Part shown: positions 1 to 8,815 of the stretch, piece by piece
How positions within the stretch are numbered: the first letter of the stretch is position 1
Layout: every line of letters begins with the position of its first letter
Assembly (NCBI RefSeq): GCF_001027105.1
Contig: NZ_CP011526.1
Span: 2,666,001 to 2,730,000, forward strand
DNA: 64,000 nt
DNA from: Staphylococcus aureus
GTDB lineage: Bacteria; Bacillota; Bacilli; Staphylococcales; Staphylococcaceae
Direction of reading: 5' to 3'
Notes under the pieces: model-generated
What the model saw: the letters and a program-made list of their open reading frames with translations, nothing else
Told to the model about the DNA's origin: nothing
Databases searched by the model: none
Made by a program: the position numbers and the translations under genes

Positions 1-46
1 TTTTAACTATTGTAGAAACAATTTCTAATCGTTTACTTTTCTTCAT
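1..46 (-). CDS. argR: ArgR-type arginine repressor, first 15 codons only
   Basis: Only the N-terminus is in the window; it reads MKKSKRLEIVSTIVK and runs off the left edge. A good ribosome binding site (AAAGGAG) precedes the ATG by about 8 bases. The short basic start matches what I remember of the ArgR/AhrC-family regulator that lies beside aur and ahead of the arginine deiminase (arc) genes in S. aureus. ArgR proteins bind operator DNA as arginine-responsive hexamers. With 15 residues the assignment rests on synteny and recall rather than on domains; any short basic protein would fit the residues alone. Confidence 0.5.
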   Translation of the reverse strand, partial: MKKSKRLEIVSTIVK

Positions 47-412
47 ATTGTAAACTCCTTTGGTAGTTACGTTTCTTGTATTAAAAAATAAATTCATGCA
101 TGTTTCATTTATAATTTAACACTTTGTTTTGCAAAAGATAATAAAAATACATGTAAATTTTTTGTGACAACTTTTAAAATGAATTTTGTATTCTAAGTCA
201 GCATTTAATTATCACATATCTACTACTTGTAATGATTTTAGACTGCCGAGTAGTCTTTCGGCAGACAACCCTCACACCCCTCTCATCTAATTACAAAGAG
301 AGGGTATACCTACAAAGTCAATTATCAATGTAGGTATACCCCATATATAAGCTGTATTTAAAATTTAATTATTTATAAGTGTTTAACATTACTTCTTCTT
401 GTTTATATATTT
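47..412. promoter_or_regulatory. aur-argR intergenic region with three inverted repeats
   Basis: No coding frame is convincing here. Reading leftward from aur there is a 13-bp perfect inverted repeat (302-341), an overlapping GAGAGGG/CCCTCTC hairpin (278-304) and a third hairpin CTGCCGA/TCGGCAG (243-264). Nearer argR, a dyad centred on CATGCATG (about 86-110) lies beside a possible -10 (TATAAA on the minus strand, about 108-113) and could be an operator. I infer the aur terminator plus the argR promoter and leader. Confidence 0.45.
302..341 (-). terminator. Probable aur terminator
   Basis: A 13-bp perfect inverted repeat with a 14-base loop begins about 70 bases past the aur stop codon. On the minus strand it is followed by a modestly T-rich stretch (TCTCTTTG), so the hairpin is strong but the T-tract is weak. 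Confidence 0.55.
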
Positions 413-1942
413 TTACTCCACGCCTACTTCATTCCATGCTTCATACACCTGTTCAGCTGTTTGCTCGTCATATAAATCTTTAGCCGCTTGGTATAATGCA
501 TCTTTACAATCTTTGAAGTTTGAATTACTTGTTAAGTATTCCGTTAATGCTCGGTAGTAAATTTGTTCTGATTTAGATTTCCCTATTGCTTGAATCACGT
601 TATAAGCTGCTTTATTTGGAATTCCAGAATTCGTATGTACGCCACCATTATCTTTTTCAGTGAATACATAGTCTTTCATATGAGCTGGTTGACCAAATTG
701 TTCTGGGTTTGACATGCTGCGTAAAGCGTCTCCCTCTTTTCCAGGTGTGTAGACATCTTCACCCATTAAGAAATCCTCGTCATCTACAAAGTATCCAAAA
801 ACATCTGAAAAGCTTTCATTTAGAGCGCCTGACTGGTCCTTATATTCTAAGTTCGCTGTCTCTTGTGTCACACCGTGTGTTAATTCGTGTGCTACTACGT
901 CATTTGCACCCGATAAACTTGTGAATGTGCGACCATCACCATCACCATAGATCATTTTGTCACCGATCCATGCGGCATTATTTCTGTTATCTTGACCACC
1001 GTAGTTATTAACATGCGTTAATGAAACAATTGGACTACCTTGGTTGTCATATGATTCACGACCAAATGTGTCTTTGTAATAATCATATGTTTGTTTAGCG
1101 TAATAATTTGCATCTACGCCAGCACGTTGCTCATCTTTTACGAAGTTTTCATCTTCATTAGTAATCAATGTTGCTTGACCTGTTTGATCATTAAAGCTAA
1201 ATGCTGATAATTTACCTTGATGCGTTAAATCTTCTAGGCTAAATCCACCGTCAATACTATTGATATTGATATCTTTTGTATCGCCAAGTACACCTTTTCC
1301 TTTACCAGTTTCTGCAGCTTCTTTAACTAAGTTCATTTTTTCTAAAATTTCGCCAGTTTGAGCATCAATTTTAACTTTCCAATGTGAAATTTCTGGTGTC
1401 ACTGTAATTAACTCAACATTATAAACGTATTTATTACTGTCACCATCGATTTCAACTTTGTTTTCTTTAATGACTTTATCTTTAAGATTTTTCGCTTTAT
1501 TCTTATCAATCTTAACTGCTTTAAATGCTTTGTCGGCTGCGTCATCTTTACTTAATGTCACTTTATTCGTTGGCTTTACTTTCTTCGCATCAGTATCCCC
1601 ATTGATTAAAACGACTTTTCCTGATTTGTCTGCGTGTACTTTCACTTCTTTGTCAGGTGCATGAACACCATCAACACTCGGTTGCAATGTATAATGCGTA
1701 AATCCTTTTTTATCAGTTTTTACATCAGTAACAGCGTAATCTTGATAAATATTTTTTACATTTTCGGATTTAGGCAATTCTTTTAATGCTTTGACCGCAT
1801 CACTCTTTTGAGTCACCTCAAATTTAATATCAGAATTAGCTGGTTTATTTTTTGAATCAATCGCTAATGCTGCTGGTGATAAAGTGCTCAACAAGGTTAA
1901 TGCTGCCATACTTGTAAATGCATATCTTGAAAATTTCCTCAC
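413..1942 (-). CDS. aur: Aureolysin, secreted zinc metalloprotease (M4 family)
   Basis: Secreted thermolysin-family protease that cleaves host proteins and activates other staphylococcal proteases such as the V8 protease zymogen. The 509-residue precursor has a signal peptide (about 1-27, ending ALA), an FTP/PepSY propeptide (about 30-205) and the catalytic domain to the end. The zinc motif HELTH has H352, E353 and H356; the third ligand lies in GALNESFSD just after. The start is GTG at 1942, with AGGAGG eight bases upstream; the ATG seen 7 bases further upstream is out of frame. A CodY-like motif lies about 54 bases before the start. Family length and motifs are intact, so an active enzyme is expected. 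Confidence 0.97.
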   Translation of the reverse strand: MRKFSRYAFTSMAALTLLSTLSPAALAIDSKNKPANSDIKFEVTQKSDAVKALKELPKSENVKNIYQDYAVTDVKTDKKGFTHYTLQPSVDGVHAPDKEVKVHADKSGKVVLINGDTDAKKVKPTNKVTLSKDDAADKAFKAVKIDKNKAKNLKDKVIKENKVEIDGDSNKYVYNVELITVTPEISHWKVKIDAQTGEILEKMNLVKEAAETGKGKGVLGDTKDININSIDGGFSLEDLTHQGKLSAFSFNDQTGQATLITNEDENFVKDEQRAGVDANYYAKQTYDYYKDTFGRESYDNQGSPIVSLTHVNNYGGQDNRNNAAWIGDKMIYGDGDGRTFTSLSGANDVVAHELTHGVTQETANLEYKDQSGALNESFSDVFGYFVDDEDFLMGEDVYTPGKEGDALRSMSNPEQFGQPAHMKDYVFTEKDNGGVHTNSGIPNKAAYNVIQAIGKSKSEQIYYRALTEYLTSNSNFKDCKDALYQAAKDLYDEQTAEQVYEAWNEVGVE

Positions 1943-1995
1943 ATTTCATTCCTCCTGAAATCTTAAAAACAGCTTATAAATAAAATATTAATTTA

Positions 1996-2010
1996 ATTTT
2001 TCAGAAAAGT
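1996..2010. promoter_or_regulatory. CodY-like box upstream of aur
   Basis: The 15-mer ATTTTTCAGAAAAGT matches the CodY consensus AATTTTCWGAAAATT at 13 of 15 positions and lies 54 bases upstream of the aur start. CodY is the GTP/branched-chain amino acid sensor that represses nutrient and some exoprotein genes in S. aureus. Binding here is inferred from the motif only. Confidence 0.45.
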
Positions 2011-2310
2011 AAATGATTATTTCTATTTATTTCTATACTTTTTGTTCGTTGATTTTATTTATTGATTCTTTTCTTTTTTAAAAATGTTATCTGTAGCTAA
2101 ATAAAATTTTAAAAATTGAGCTTAATTATATTTTAAAATTTATCAAGGCTTTATTTTTGTGAAAATATTAACAAATACAAAATAGTGCTCTATATACTTA
2201 ATCAATGCTTGAAATATGTGAGATAACTATTTAAATAATCATAATCAAATAAACATTTTTATCAATTTCAAACAACTATGTAAGACGCAATAATCGTTAT
2301 TATTTAATAA

Positions 2311-2350
2311 AAAAGACTAGAATGCGGTATCACTCCTCACACTCTAGCCT
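2311..2350 (-). terminator. isaB terminator
   Basis: Reading leftward, CTAGAGTG pairs with CATTCTAG (one G-U pair) and is followed by TCTTTTTTATT, a standard intrinsic terminator just past the isaB stop. Confidence 0.75.
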
Positions 2351-2365
2351 TAATATGCCATTATT

Positions 2366-2893
2366 TTATTTACTTGTTTTGTATGGTGTATGTCCAACTG
2401 TTACTTCGACAACTCTATTATGATCAACGACAAACCAGATGCCTAATGTCTTTTTAGCATTTTGATAGTAAAAAATACCGCTATCAGCTTCCTTTGTTTT
2501 ACCATTTTCTTTTTTCAAGTCCTTGCCATAAGCTTTTTGGATATCTTTTAATGAAATATTATTTTTAACTACAAATTGCAATTGACTTGCTTCGTTTCCT
2601 TTTGCAGAAACACCTTTAAAAGTTTGATCATATTTCTCTACTTTTTTTATCGTATTCGTTTTAGCTAATTTAATACCATTGAATTTCACATTATCATACT
2701 TAATCGCGTTAATAAAATTCTTATCCAGAATAAAATTAGCATTATTACCAATATAACCATTATAAGTATAATATGGGGTTATTGCTGCCTGTGCCTGTTT
2801 ACTTGTTGGCGCCGAATTTTCAACAACTGTTACTCCAATCAGTGTGCCCAATGCTAATGTTGCTGCTACACAAACTTTACTGGTTTTATTCAT
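2366..2893 (-). CDS. isaB: Immunodominant staphylococcal antigen B
   Basis: A 175-residue secreted protein of known immunogenicity; the family has been reported to bind nucleic acids. The signal peptide covers about residues 1-36 (hydrophobic core after MNKTSK, cleavage near AQA). The mature part begins with an aromatic segment ([12 protein letters not shown]) and has no recognisable catalytic motif. The C-terminal half is a small alpha/beta-looking domain. The gene is single, with its own terminator and a divergent neighbour, so it is probably monocistronic. Identification rests on recognition of the mature N-terminus and the position next to aur. Confidence 0.9.
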
Positions 2894-3150
2894 AATTATC
2901 TCTCTTTTCCATACAAATATTTTATTCCTTACACTTTTATTATAACTTTTTCAGCCATAAAAATACTAATGATTATATTTATAAATACATAACAGTTTTG
3001 TTATACTAATTGAAGTACACAAAAAACAATGAAAATATTAATATCGCCTACTTTTCTAATATTTATTTTTTAAAATGATTATGGCAATATTGAAATAAAT
3101 TATTTAGCTTCACGTATCAACTACTTTTCATTAACATGGAGGCGTTATAT

Positions 3151-3609
3151 TTGAAAAAACTTCTTATTACCATCGTAATTATCGTATTAATCGGAGCACT
3201 TGGGTTCGCAATTTATGCTGCAATAAATCATTCTACATCATCAAGTAATAACCAAGAACAAGAAAATAAATCTACGCATAAAAAGACAGAAACCGAAGAA
3301 AATGATCAACAAGATGATAGTGCAGACAAAACAGATAAAAATCAAAATAATGGCAATAACGTTACTAATGACAATCAACCATCTTCACCGTCAAATGTTC
3401 CTAACAACCATTCAACAGTACCATCGAATACGCAACCAGCTCAGCCAAAAGACTCAAATTCAAATAAAAATAATACTCACGGTGGTGGCAGTCAATCGTC
3501 AACAAACAACCAAAATAATCAACAACAGAACACACCACCTGCTAATAAATCAAATAATACCAATACGCCTTCTAAACAAACACCTCAAGCACAATCACCT
3601 AAAAATTAA
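3151..3609 (+). CDS. Small membrane-anchored low-complexity protein
   Basis: I do not recognise a function. The 152-residue product starts with KKLLI and one strong membrane helix (about 5-25), followed by a roughly 120-residue tail very rich in Asn, Gln, Ser, Thr, Pro and Lys with no predicted fold. A frame opening with ATG at 3136 exists, but that ATG overlaps the GGAGG at 3138-3142; the TTG at 3151 sits 8 bases after GGAGG and is the likely start. The tail is compatible with a wall-spanning, extracytoplasmic stalk. It is divergent from isaB and ends at a strong terminator, so it is a stand-alone gene. Confidence 0.7.
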   Translation: MKKLLITIVIIVLIGALGFAIYAAINHSTSSSNNQEQENKSTHKKTETEENDQQDDSADKTDKNQNNGNNVTNDNQPSSPSNVPNNHSTVPSNTQPAQPKDSNSNKNNTHGGGSQSSTNNQNNQQQNTPPANKSNNTNTPSKQTPQAQSPKN

Positions 3610-3658
3610 TCATTTGCCTGATACGTCCACAAGTACCAGATGCATAAATTCAGAAAAA

Positions 3659-3707
3659 CAGCAGTGAGATATTTTTCTATTTGAAATATCTTACTGCTGT
3701 TCTTTAT
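3659..3707 (+). terminator. Terminator after the low-complexity protein
   Basis: A 17-bp near-perfect stem (ACAGCAGTGAGATATTT with its complement) has an 8-base loop and is followed by TCTTTATTTG. Confidence 0.8.
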
Positions 3708-3804
3708 TTGCATAATTCGCACTCTGTTAAAATCATATAAAAGTTCGCTTTAATGTCATTGACGTATGTATAAGCTCTCATGTTTAATAATATTAATACA
3801 CCCT

Positions 3805-3818
3805 TAAAAACGCTTACA
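3805..3818. promoter_or_regulatory. cre-like site upstream of manR
   Basis: On the minus strand this reads TGTAAGCGTTTTTA, one mismatch from the catabolite-responsive consensus TGWAANCGNTNWCA. It lies about 30 bases before manR. CcpA binding is inferred. A closely similar sequence precedes manP, so the shared element could instead be the ManR operator. Confidence 0.45.
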
Positions 3819-3848
3819 CGAAAAATTTAGAAAGGAGGTACATGTTAA

Positions 3849-5723
3849 ATGCTTGATAGACACTTAAAACTACTCCAGTTTTTTATTAAAAATCCATCAA
3901 AGCACATTAGTTCTAATGAAATTGCTAAACATGTCAATGTTTCAAACCGCACAGTTCGCAATGATATCCATGTTATCAATAGCAATTTTATGGATGATAT
4001 CATCGTAAGTATTAAATCTAAAGGATATCAATTAAATACATCTCAGTATACCTTAGAAACGATAACTGAACGTTACACGCATATTCAATCATATAAAGAA
4101 AAACTATTATTATCTATGGCGTATCAACTGCTAATGCACAATAAATCGCAGACATTGCAACAACTAGAGCAAGATTATCTATTATCTAAAACTGTGCTCA
4201 ACGACTATTTCGTTCGAATTCAACAATGGTGTCAAAAATTTAATATCGCTTTAACAATCAAGAAAAAACAAGGTATTGTGGTCGATGGAACAGATAATGA
4301 TATCACTAATGCCATCATCCATTTAAATCAATTATCATCAGGGCATGTACATGTTGAAGACCTAATTTTAAATGAATTACCTGATTCACACCAAAGGATG
4401 ATTTCGCATATTATACAAGAGACACTTCAACAACATAGTATTGAAACAACTGATATTCAAATACAACAGCTTTTAATTCATCTCATTTTAATCATTAAAC
4501 GTAAGCAATCTTTAAGTGAGCTAGACACGTTAAACCACGATTCAAAATTGATATCTCAATCTTGCATTAAGCAAATCAACGAAAGATTAGGTTATGACTT
4601 GAACGAAAAAGTAATCAATATGTTTTCATTCTTTATTGCTTATCATTTTAATAAACTCGATATTGGCATAGAACGTATATTTATACAAAGTTATATTGAT
4701 CGCTTAATCGAATTGATGCAGCAACGTATTCATGTACCTTTCAATGAAGATTCGATTTTACAACAAAATTTATATAATCATTTTAGTAAAGCATATTTAC
4801 GTATCACTCAAAACATTTATTTAAACAATCCTTTAGTTATAGAGATTAAAAAACTCTATCCCTTTGTGTTTAACACACTTTTTGAAGCGATTGATAAATT
4901 AGCAATTGATACTGATATAGAGATGAGCGAAGATGAAATTGCATTTTTAACAATTCATTTTCAAGCTGCCATCGAGCGTCGTACCAAAACACAATTAAAT
5001 GTAGTCATTGCTTGTTATTATGGTCTAGGTGTGTCGAATTTTTTAGAAACTAAAATAAATAACTTATCCGAAGAGTTGTCAGTGATAAATACGATTAAAC
5101 TAGAAAATATAACACACTATCACTTTGACAATGTAGATTTATTAATAACGACCCATGATATTCCTAAACAAACGCTAAACATACTTCCTAAGCACCTGAC
5201 GACTATCAAGGTTGCACCATTATTTTCTGAAGATGATCGTCACAAAATCAGACACGTTGTGAAGCAAAAGCAAAATCCGGTTCAAGCACATCATCATATG
5301 GACACTGTCAATTTCCTTGTCGTAAATACTGAACAAAAATCACGGCATACTGTGCAAATTTTTGAAGAAGCTCAAAAAATATTACAAGCACATCATGCGA
5401 TTGTAGAAGGATATATCGAATCAGCTTTAGAGCGTGAGAAATCATCTTCTACATACATAGGTAATTTTATGGCGATTCCTCATGGAGATCCTGAAAAAGT
5501 TTTACAATCACATGTGCTTATTTTTCGCACAAAAGATGTTTTTCCTTGGCGACAACACGATGTCAAACTTGTCTTTTTCTTAGCGATTTCGCATAAAGAC
5601 AAAGCTTTTACAAAACAAATGATGCAATTAATTGCTAACTTGGATGATGATTCAGTGAACCATTTATGTAGTTTAGATGATCATAGTTTAAAGCAACAGT
5701 TATTTGAATACTTACAAGAATAA
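3849..5723 (+). CDS. manR: PRD-containing PTS regulator (ManR-like activator)
   Basis: DNA-binding transcriptional regulator controlled by PTS phosphorylation. Domains in order: helix-turn-helix (about 1-65, NVSNRTVRNDI), two PTS regulation domains (about 170-270 and 285-385), an EIIB-like domain with C389 in ACYYGLGVSN, and an EIIA-like domain with H545 in IPHGDPE. This architecture is that of MtlR/LicR/ManR DNA-binding activators rather than of RNA-binding antiterminators of the BglG/LicT type. AAAGGAGG lies nine bases before the ATG. It sits directly upstream of manP and manA, the gene order known in Bacillus for mannose uptake. It is separated from manP by its own terminator, so manPA probably has a separate promoter that ManR activates. 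Confidence 0.85.
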   Translation: MLDRHLKLLQFFIKNPSKHISSNEIAKHVNVSNRTVRNDIHVINSNFMDDIIVSIKSKGYQLNTSQYTLETITERYTHIQSYKEKLLLSMAYQLLMHNKSQTLQQLEQDYLLSKTVLNDYFVRIQQWCQKFNIALTIKKKQGIVVDGTDNDITNAIIHLNQLSSGHVHVEDLILNELPDSHQRMISHIIQETLQQHSIETTDIQIQQLLIHLILIIKRKQSLSELDTLNHDSKLISQSCIKQINERLGYDLNEKVINMFSFFIAYHFNKLDIGIERIFIQSYIDRLIELMQQRIHVPFNEDSILQQNLYNHFSKAYLRITQNIYLNNPLVIEIKKLYPFVFNTLFEAIDKLAIDTDIEMSEDEIAFLTIHFQAAIERRTKTQLNVVIACYYGLGVSNFLETKINNLSEELSVINTIKLENITHYHFDNVDLLITTHDIPKQTLNILPKHLTTIKVAPLFSEDDRHKIRHVVKQKQNPVQAHHHMDTVNFLVVNTEQKSRHTVQIFEEAQKILQAHHAIVEGYIESALEREKSSSTYIGNFMAIPHGDPEKVLQSHVLIFRTKDVFPWRQHDVKLVFFLAISHKDKAFTKQMMQLIANLDDDSVNHLCSLDDHSLKQQLFEYLQE

Positions 5724-5756
5724 TTGCCACTAGTAACGGTAATTATTCTTTTTTTT
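5719..5756 (+). terminator. Terminator between manR and manP
   Basis: AATAATTGCC pairs with GGTAATTATT (one G-U) across a 9-base loop and is followed by CTTTTTTTT. The first stem bases overlap the end of manR. Confidence 0.8.
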
Positions 5757-5763
5757 AGTATCG

Positions 5764-5777
5764 AGAATACGCTTACA
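5764..5777. promoter_or_regulatory. cre-like site upstream of manP
   Basis: Minus-strand TGTAAGCGTATTCT matches TGWAANCGNTNWCA at 12 of 14 positions and shares TGTAAGCGT with the site before manR. It lies between the manR terminator and the manP ribosome binding site. Confidence 0.4.
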
Positions 5778-5799
5778 ATATAGAAAAGGAGATGATTTT

Positions 5800-7752
5800 A
5801 TGAAAATTGTAGCTATTACCTCATGCCCAAATGGCATTGCACATACATATATGGCTCAAGAAAAGCTTGAGCAGGTAGCAAAAGAAATGGGTGTGGATAT
5901 TAAAGTAGAGACACAGGGCGGTGTTGGTGCTGAAAATGTTTTAACTACGCAAGACATCGAAGAAGCTGACGGTGTCATAATTGCAGCTGATAAACAAGTT
6001 GATCTGTCCCGATTTGTTGGTAAACGGTTGATTAATGAAAATGTTCGCGAAGGGATTCATAATCCGAGAGGTCTAATTCAACGTATCATTAATCAAGATG
6101 CGCCTATTTATCAATCTGAAACAAATTATCATTCGAAAGATCGCGGTAAGTCTAAAAATGGTATTCAAATGGTGTATCAACATTTAATGAACGGTGTATC
6201 GTTTATGGTTCCTTTTATCGTAGTTGGTGGACTCCTTATCGCCATCGCGCTGACTCTAGGCGGTGAAACGACATCAAAAGGATTAGTCATCCCAGATGAT
6301 TCATTTTGGAAATCCATTGAAAACATTGGTAGTTTAGCCTTTAAATTTATGGTTCCAATACTAGCTGGATATATCGCTGTTAGTATCGCTGACAAGCCCG
6401 GTCTTGTTCCTGGTATGATTGGCGGCGCTATCGCTGCTGACGGTAGTTTTTATGGCAGTGATGCAGGCGCAGGATTTTTAGGTGGTATTGTTGCTGGTTT
6501 CTTAGCAGGTTATATCGCAAAGTGGATTAAAGATATTAAAGTTCCAAAAGCAATGGCACCAATTATGCCTATCATTATTATTCCCATTATTTCATCGGTC
6601 GTTGTAGGATTGATATTTATATTTTTAATCGGTGCACCAATTTCTAATATTTTTGAGGCATTAACAACCTGGTTAAAAAGTATGCAAGGTGCTAATATTA
6701 TTATACTTGCGATGATTATAGGTGCGATGATTGCCTTCGATATGGGCGGTCCAGTAAACAAGGTAGCATTTTTATTTGGCTCAGCACTTATTGCTGAAGG
6801 TAATTACGCCGTTATGGGTATGGTCGCAGTTGCTGTATGTACACCACCAATCGGTTTAGGTTTAGCAACGTTTGTTCAAAAGTATAAATTCAATCATTCC
6901 GAAAGAGAAATGGGTAAGGCTTCCTTCACTATGGGACTATTTGGTATTACTGAAGGTGCTATTCCTTTCGCAGCCCAAGATCCATTGCGCATTATACCTG
7001 CAAACATCATTGGTGCAATGATTGCATCAGTCATTGCAGCCATTGGTGGTGTCGGCGATAGAGTCGCACATGGAGGTCCAATCGTGGCTGTATTAGGTGG
7101 TATTGATCATGTATTATGGTTTATCTTTGCAGTGATAGTAGGTAGTCTTGTCACAATGACTACTGTACTATTATTAAAACGCAATACACCAGTTATAGCA
7201 GTAGATGCACCAGCGCAACACACGCAACTTCATGATACAGATATTACACAACATGATACAGAGGTTGACAATGTAGATAACACCGCGAAACATTCACATC
7301 TCAATAAACCTTCTCATGTTTTTGATCAACAAACTATGATAATTACTGATCACGACATGTCTCGAAACGAAGCAATTGATATGTTGATTCATAAACTTAA
7401 AATTTGCCGTTATGTAGAGCACACATCGCATTTAAAAAATGCAATACTAGAACGTGAAATGGAGTCTACGACAGCTATTGGCATGAACGTGGCCATTCCA
7501 CATGCAAAGTCTGATGTTGTAAAACAACCGATTGTAGCTGTTATGAAAAATAATCATGGTGTTAAATGGGACAGTCTAGATGGTAGTCTACCTCAATTGA
7601 TATTCTTAATTGCCGTACCAAACAACAGTCAGGATACACATTTAAAAATACTTCAGCGCTTATCTAAAGCGTTAATGAATGATGAGACACGCCAATCACT
7701 AATTAATGCAAACAGTACTACAGAAATTTATAACTTATTAATGAAAATATAG
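5800..7752 (+). CDS. manP: PTS mannose/fructose-family EIIBCA permease (ManP-like)
   Basis: Membrane permease that takes up and phosphorylates a hexose using phosphoenolpyruvate via EI and HPr. The 650 residues are EIIB (about 1-100, phospho-cysteine C9 in TSCPNGIAHT), EIIC (about 125-460, many membrane helices, including the GITEGAIPFA motif) and EIIA (about 505-650, phospho-histidine H568 in VAIPHAK). The B-C-A order and length match Bacillus ManP. The family alone would only say fructose-type. The next gene encodes mannose-6-phosphate isomerase, 13 bases downstream, which points to mannose; fructose cannot be excluded. AAAGGAG precedes the ATG. Confidence 0.88.
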   Translation: MKIVAITSCPNGIAHTYMAQEKLEQVAKEMGVDIKVETQGGVGAENVLTTQDIEEADGVIIAADKQVDLSRFVGKRLINENVREGIHNPRGLIQRIINQDAPIYQSETNYHSKDRGKSKNGIQMVYQHLMNGVSFMVPFIVVGGLLIAIALTLGGETTSKGLVIPDDSFWKSIENIGSLAFKFMVPILAGYIAVSIADKPGLVPGMIGGAIAADGSFYGSDAGAGFLGGIVAGFLAGYIAKWIKDIKVPKAMAPIMPIIIIPIISSVVVGLIFIFLIGAPISNIFEALTTWLKSMQGANIIILAMIIGAMIAFDMGGPVNKVAFLFGSALIAEGNYAVMGMVAVAVCTPPIGLGLATFVQKYKFNHSEREMGKASFTMGLFGITEGAIPFAAQDPLRIIPANIIGAMIASVIAAIGGVGDRVAHGGPIVAVLGGIDHVLWFIFAVIVGSLVTMTTVLLLKRNTPVIAVDAPAQHTQLHDTDITQHDTEVDNVDNTAKHSHLNKPSHVFDQQTMIITDHDMSRNEAIDMLIHKLKICRYVEHTSHLKNAILEREMESTTAIGMNVAIPHAKSDVVKQPIVAVMKNNHGVKWDSLDGSLPQLIFLIAVPNNSQDTHLKILQRLSKALMNDETRQSLINANSTTEIYNLLMKI

Positions 7753-7765
7753 AGGAGTTTTAACT

Positions 7766-8704
7766 ATGGCATTATTTTTACAACCCGTTTTTAAAGACAG
7801 AATTTGGGGCGGTCATGCATTAAAAGCATTTAACTATGATATCCCTAATGAAACAACTGGTGAATGCTGGGCAATTTCTGCACATCCAAATGGTCCTAAT
7901 ACAATTATCAATGGTCCATACAAGGATATGACCCTAGATCAACTTTGGTCACAACATCGTGAATTATTCGATAATGATTCACGAGATAGTTTCCCTCTGC
8001 TAACTAAAGTATTAGATGCCAATGATAAATTATCTGTTCAAGTTCACCCAGATGATGACTACGCTTTAAAACACGAAGGCGAACTAGGTAAAACAGAATG
8101 TTGGTATATTTTAGATGCAGCCCCAGGTGCTGAAATTATATATGGCGTACATGCACATAATAAACAGACGTTAATAGACATGATTGATAATCATGAATTT
8201 GACAGTCTTTTCAAACGTATACCTGTTAAGCCCGGTGACTTTTATTATGTTCCTGCTGGCACTGTCCATGCCATTGGTTCGGGTATTTTAATTTTAGAGA
8301 CACAACAATCCTCCGATACGACATACCGTATTTATGACTATGATAGACGAGATCAAAATGGTCAATTGCGTGATTTGCACTTAGAGCAAAGTAAAGATGT
8401 GATTGAATTAGGCAATCATGAACCAAATACTACTCCTATAACAACTCACATCGACACACACACTGTAACTCAATTTGTAGATAATCAATATTTTGCAGTA
8501 TATAAATGGGATATTCATGGAGATTTAAAATTCAATAAACCACATGCTTATTGCTTAGTTACAATTATCGATGGTACTGGTACTTTAACAGTAAACGATA
8601 AGCACTATGACATCCAAAAAGGTTCTAGCTTTATTTTAACTACGGAAGACGAGGATATTCACTTTGTCGGTAATATTAGTGCTATAGTAAGTCATCCTGG
8701 ATAA
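7766..8704 (+). CDS. manA: Mannose-6-phosphate isomerase, class I
   Basis: Zinc enzyme that converts mannose-6-phosphate to fructose-6-phosphate, feeding PTS-imported mannose into glycolysis. The 312 residues carry the cupin-fold hallmarks: the N-terminal WGG (KDRIWGGHAL), the metal-site segment VQVHPDD with a downstream ECWYIL, and the YVPAGTVHAIG motif. Length is typical of the short Bacillus-type enzyme. The ATG follows GAGGAG and begins 13 bases after manP, so the two are translated from one transcript. The gene ends at a bidirectional terminator shared with the convergent YhgE gene. Confidence 0.95.
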   Translation: MALFLQPVFKDRIWGGHALKAFNYDIPNETTGECWAISAHPNGPNTIINGPYKDMTLDQLWSQHRELFDNDSRDSFPLLTKVLDANDKLSVQVHPDDDYALKHEGELGKTECWYILDAAPGAEIIYGVHAHNKQTLIDMIDNHEFDSLFKRIPVKPGDFYYVPAGTVHAIGSGILILETQQSSDTTYRIYDYDRRDQNGQLRDLHLEQSKDVIELGNHEPNTTPITTHIDTHTVTQFVDNQYFAVYKWDIHGDLKFNKPHAYCLVTIIDGTGTLTVNDKHYDIQKGSSFILTTEDEDIHFVGNISAIVSHPG

Positions 8705-8768
8705 TAGCAATGATAACAACCGTCCCATAAAAGACAGAAATTACTATCTCTTCTGTCTAAAAACATAA

Positions 8769-8810
8769 AAATCCACACATTAAGGAGCTATAACCCTAAT
8801 GTGTGGATTT
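8769..8810. terminator. Bidirectional terminator between manA and the YhgE gene
   Basis: A 14-bp perfect stem (AAATCCACACATTA and its complement) has T-rich sequence on both sides, so it can end transcription from manA and from the convergent gene. Confidence 0.85.
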
Positions 8811-8815
8811 AATTT

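Larger units (their letters stand above)
1943..2365. other. AT-rich intergenic region, isaB to aur
   Basis: This holds the isaB terminator (2311-2350) and the aur upstream region with a CodY-like box (1996-2010). The rest is very AT-rich; I found no short frame with a ribosome binding site. Confidence 0.6.
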
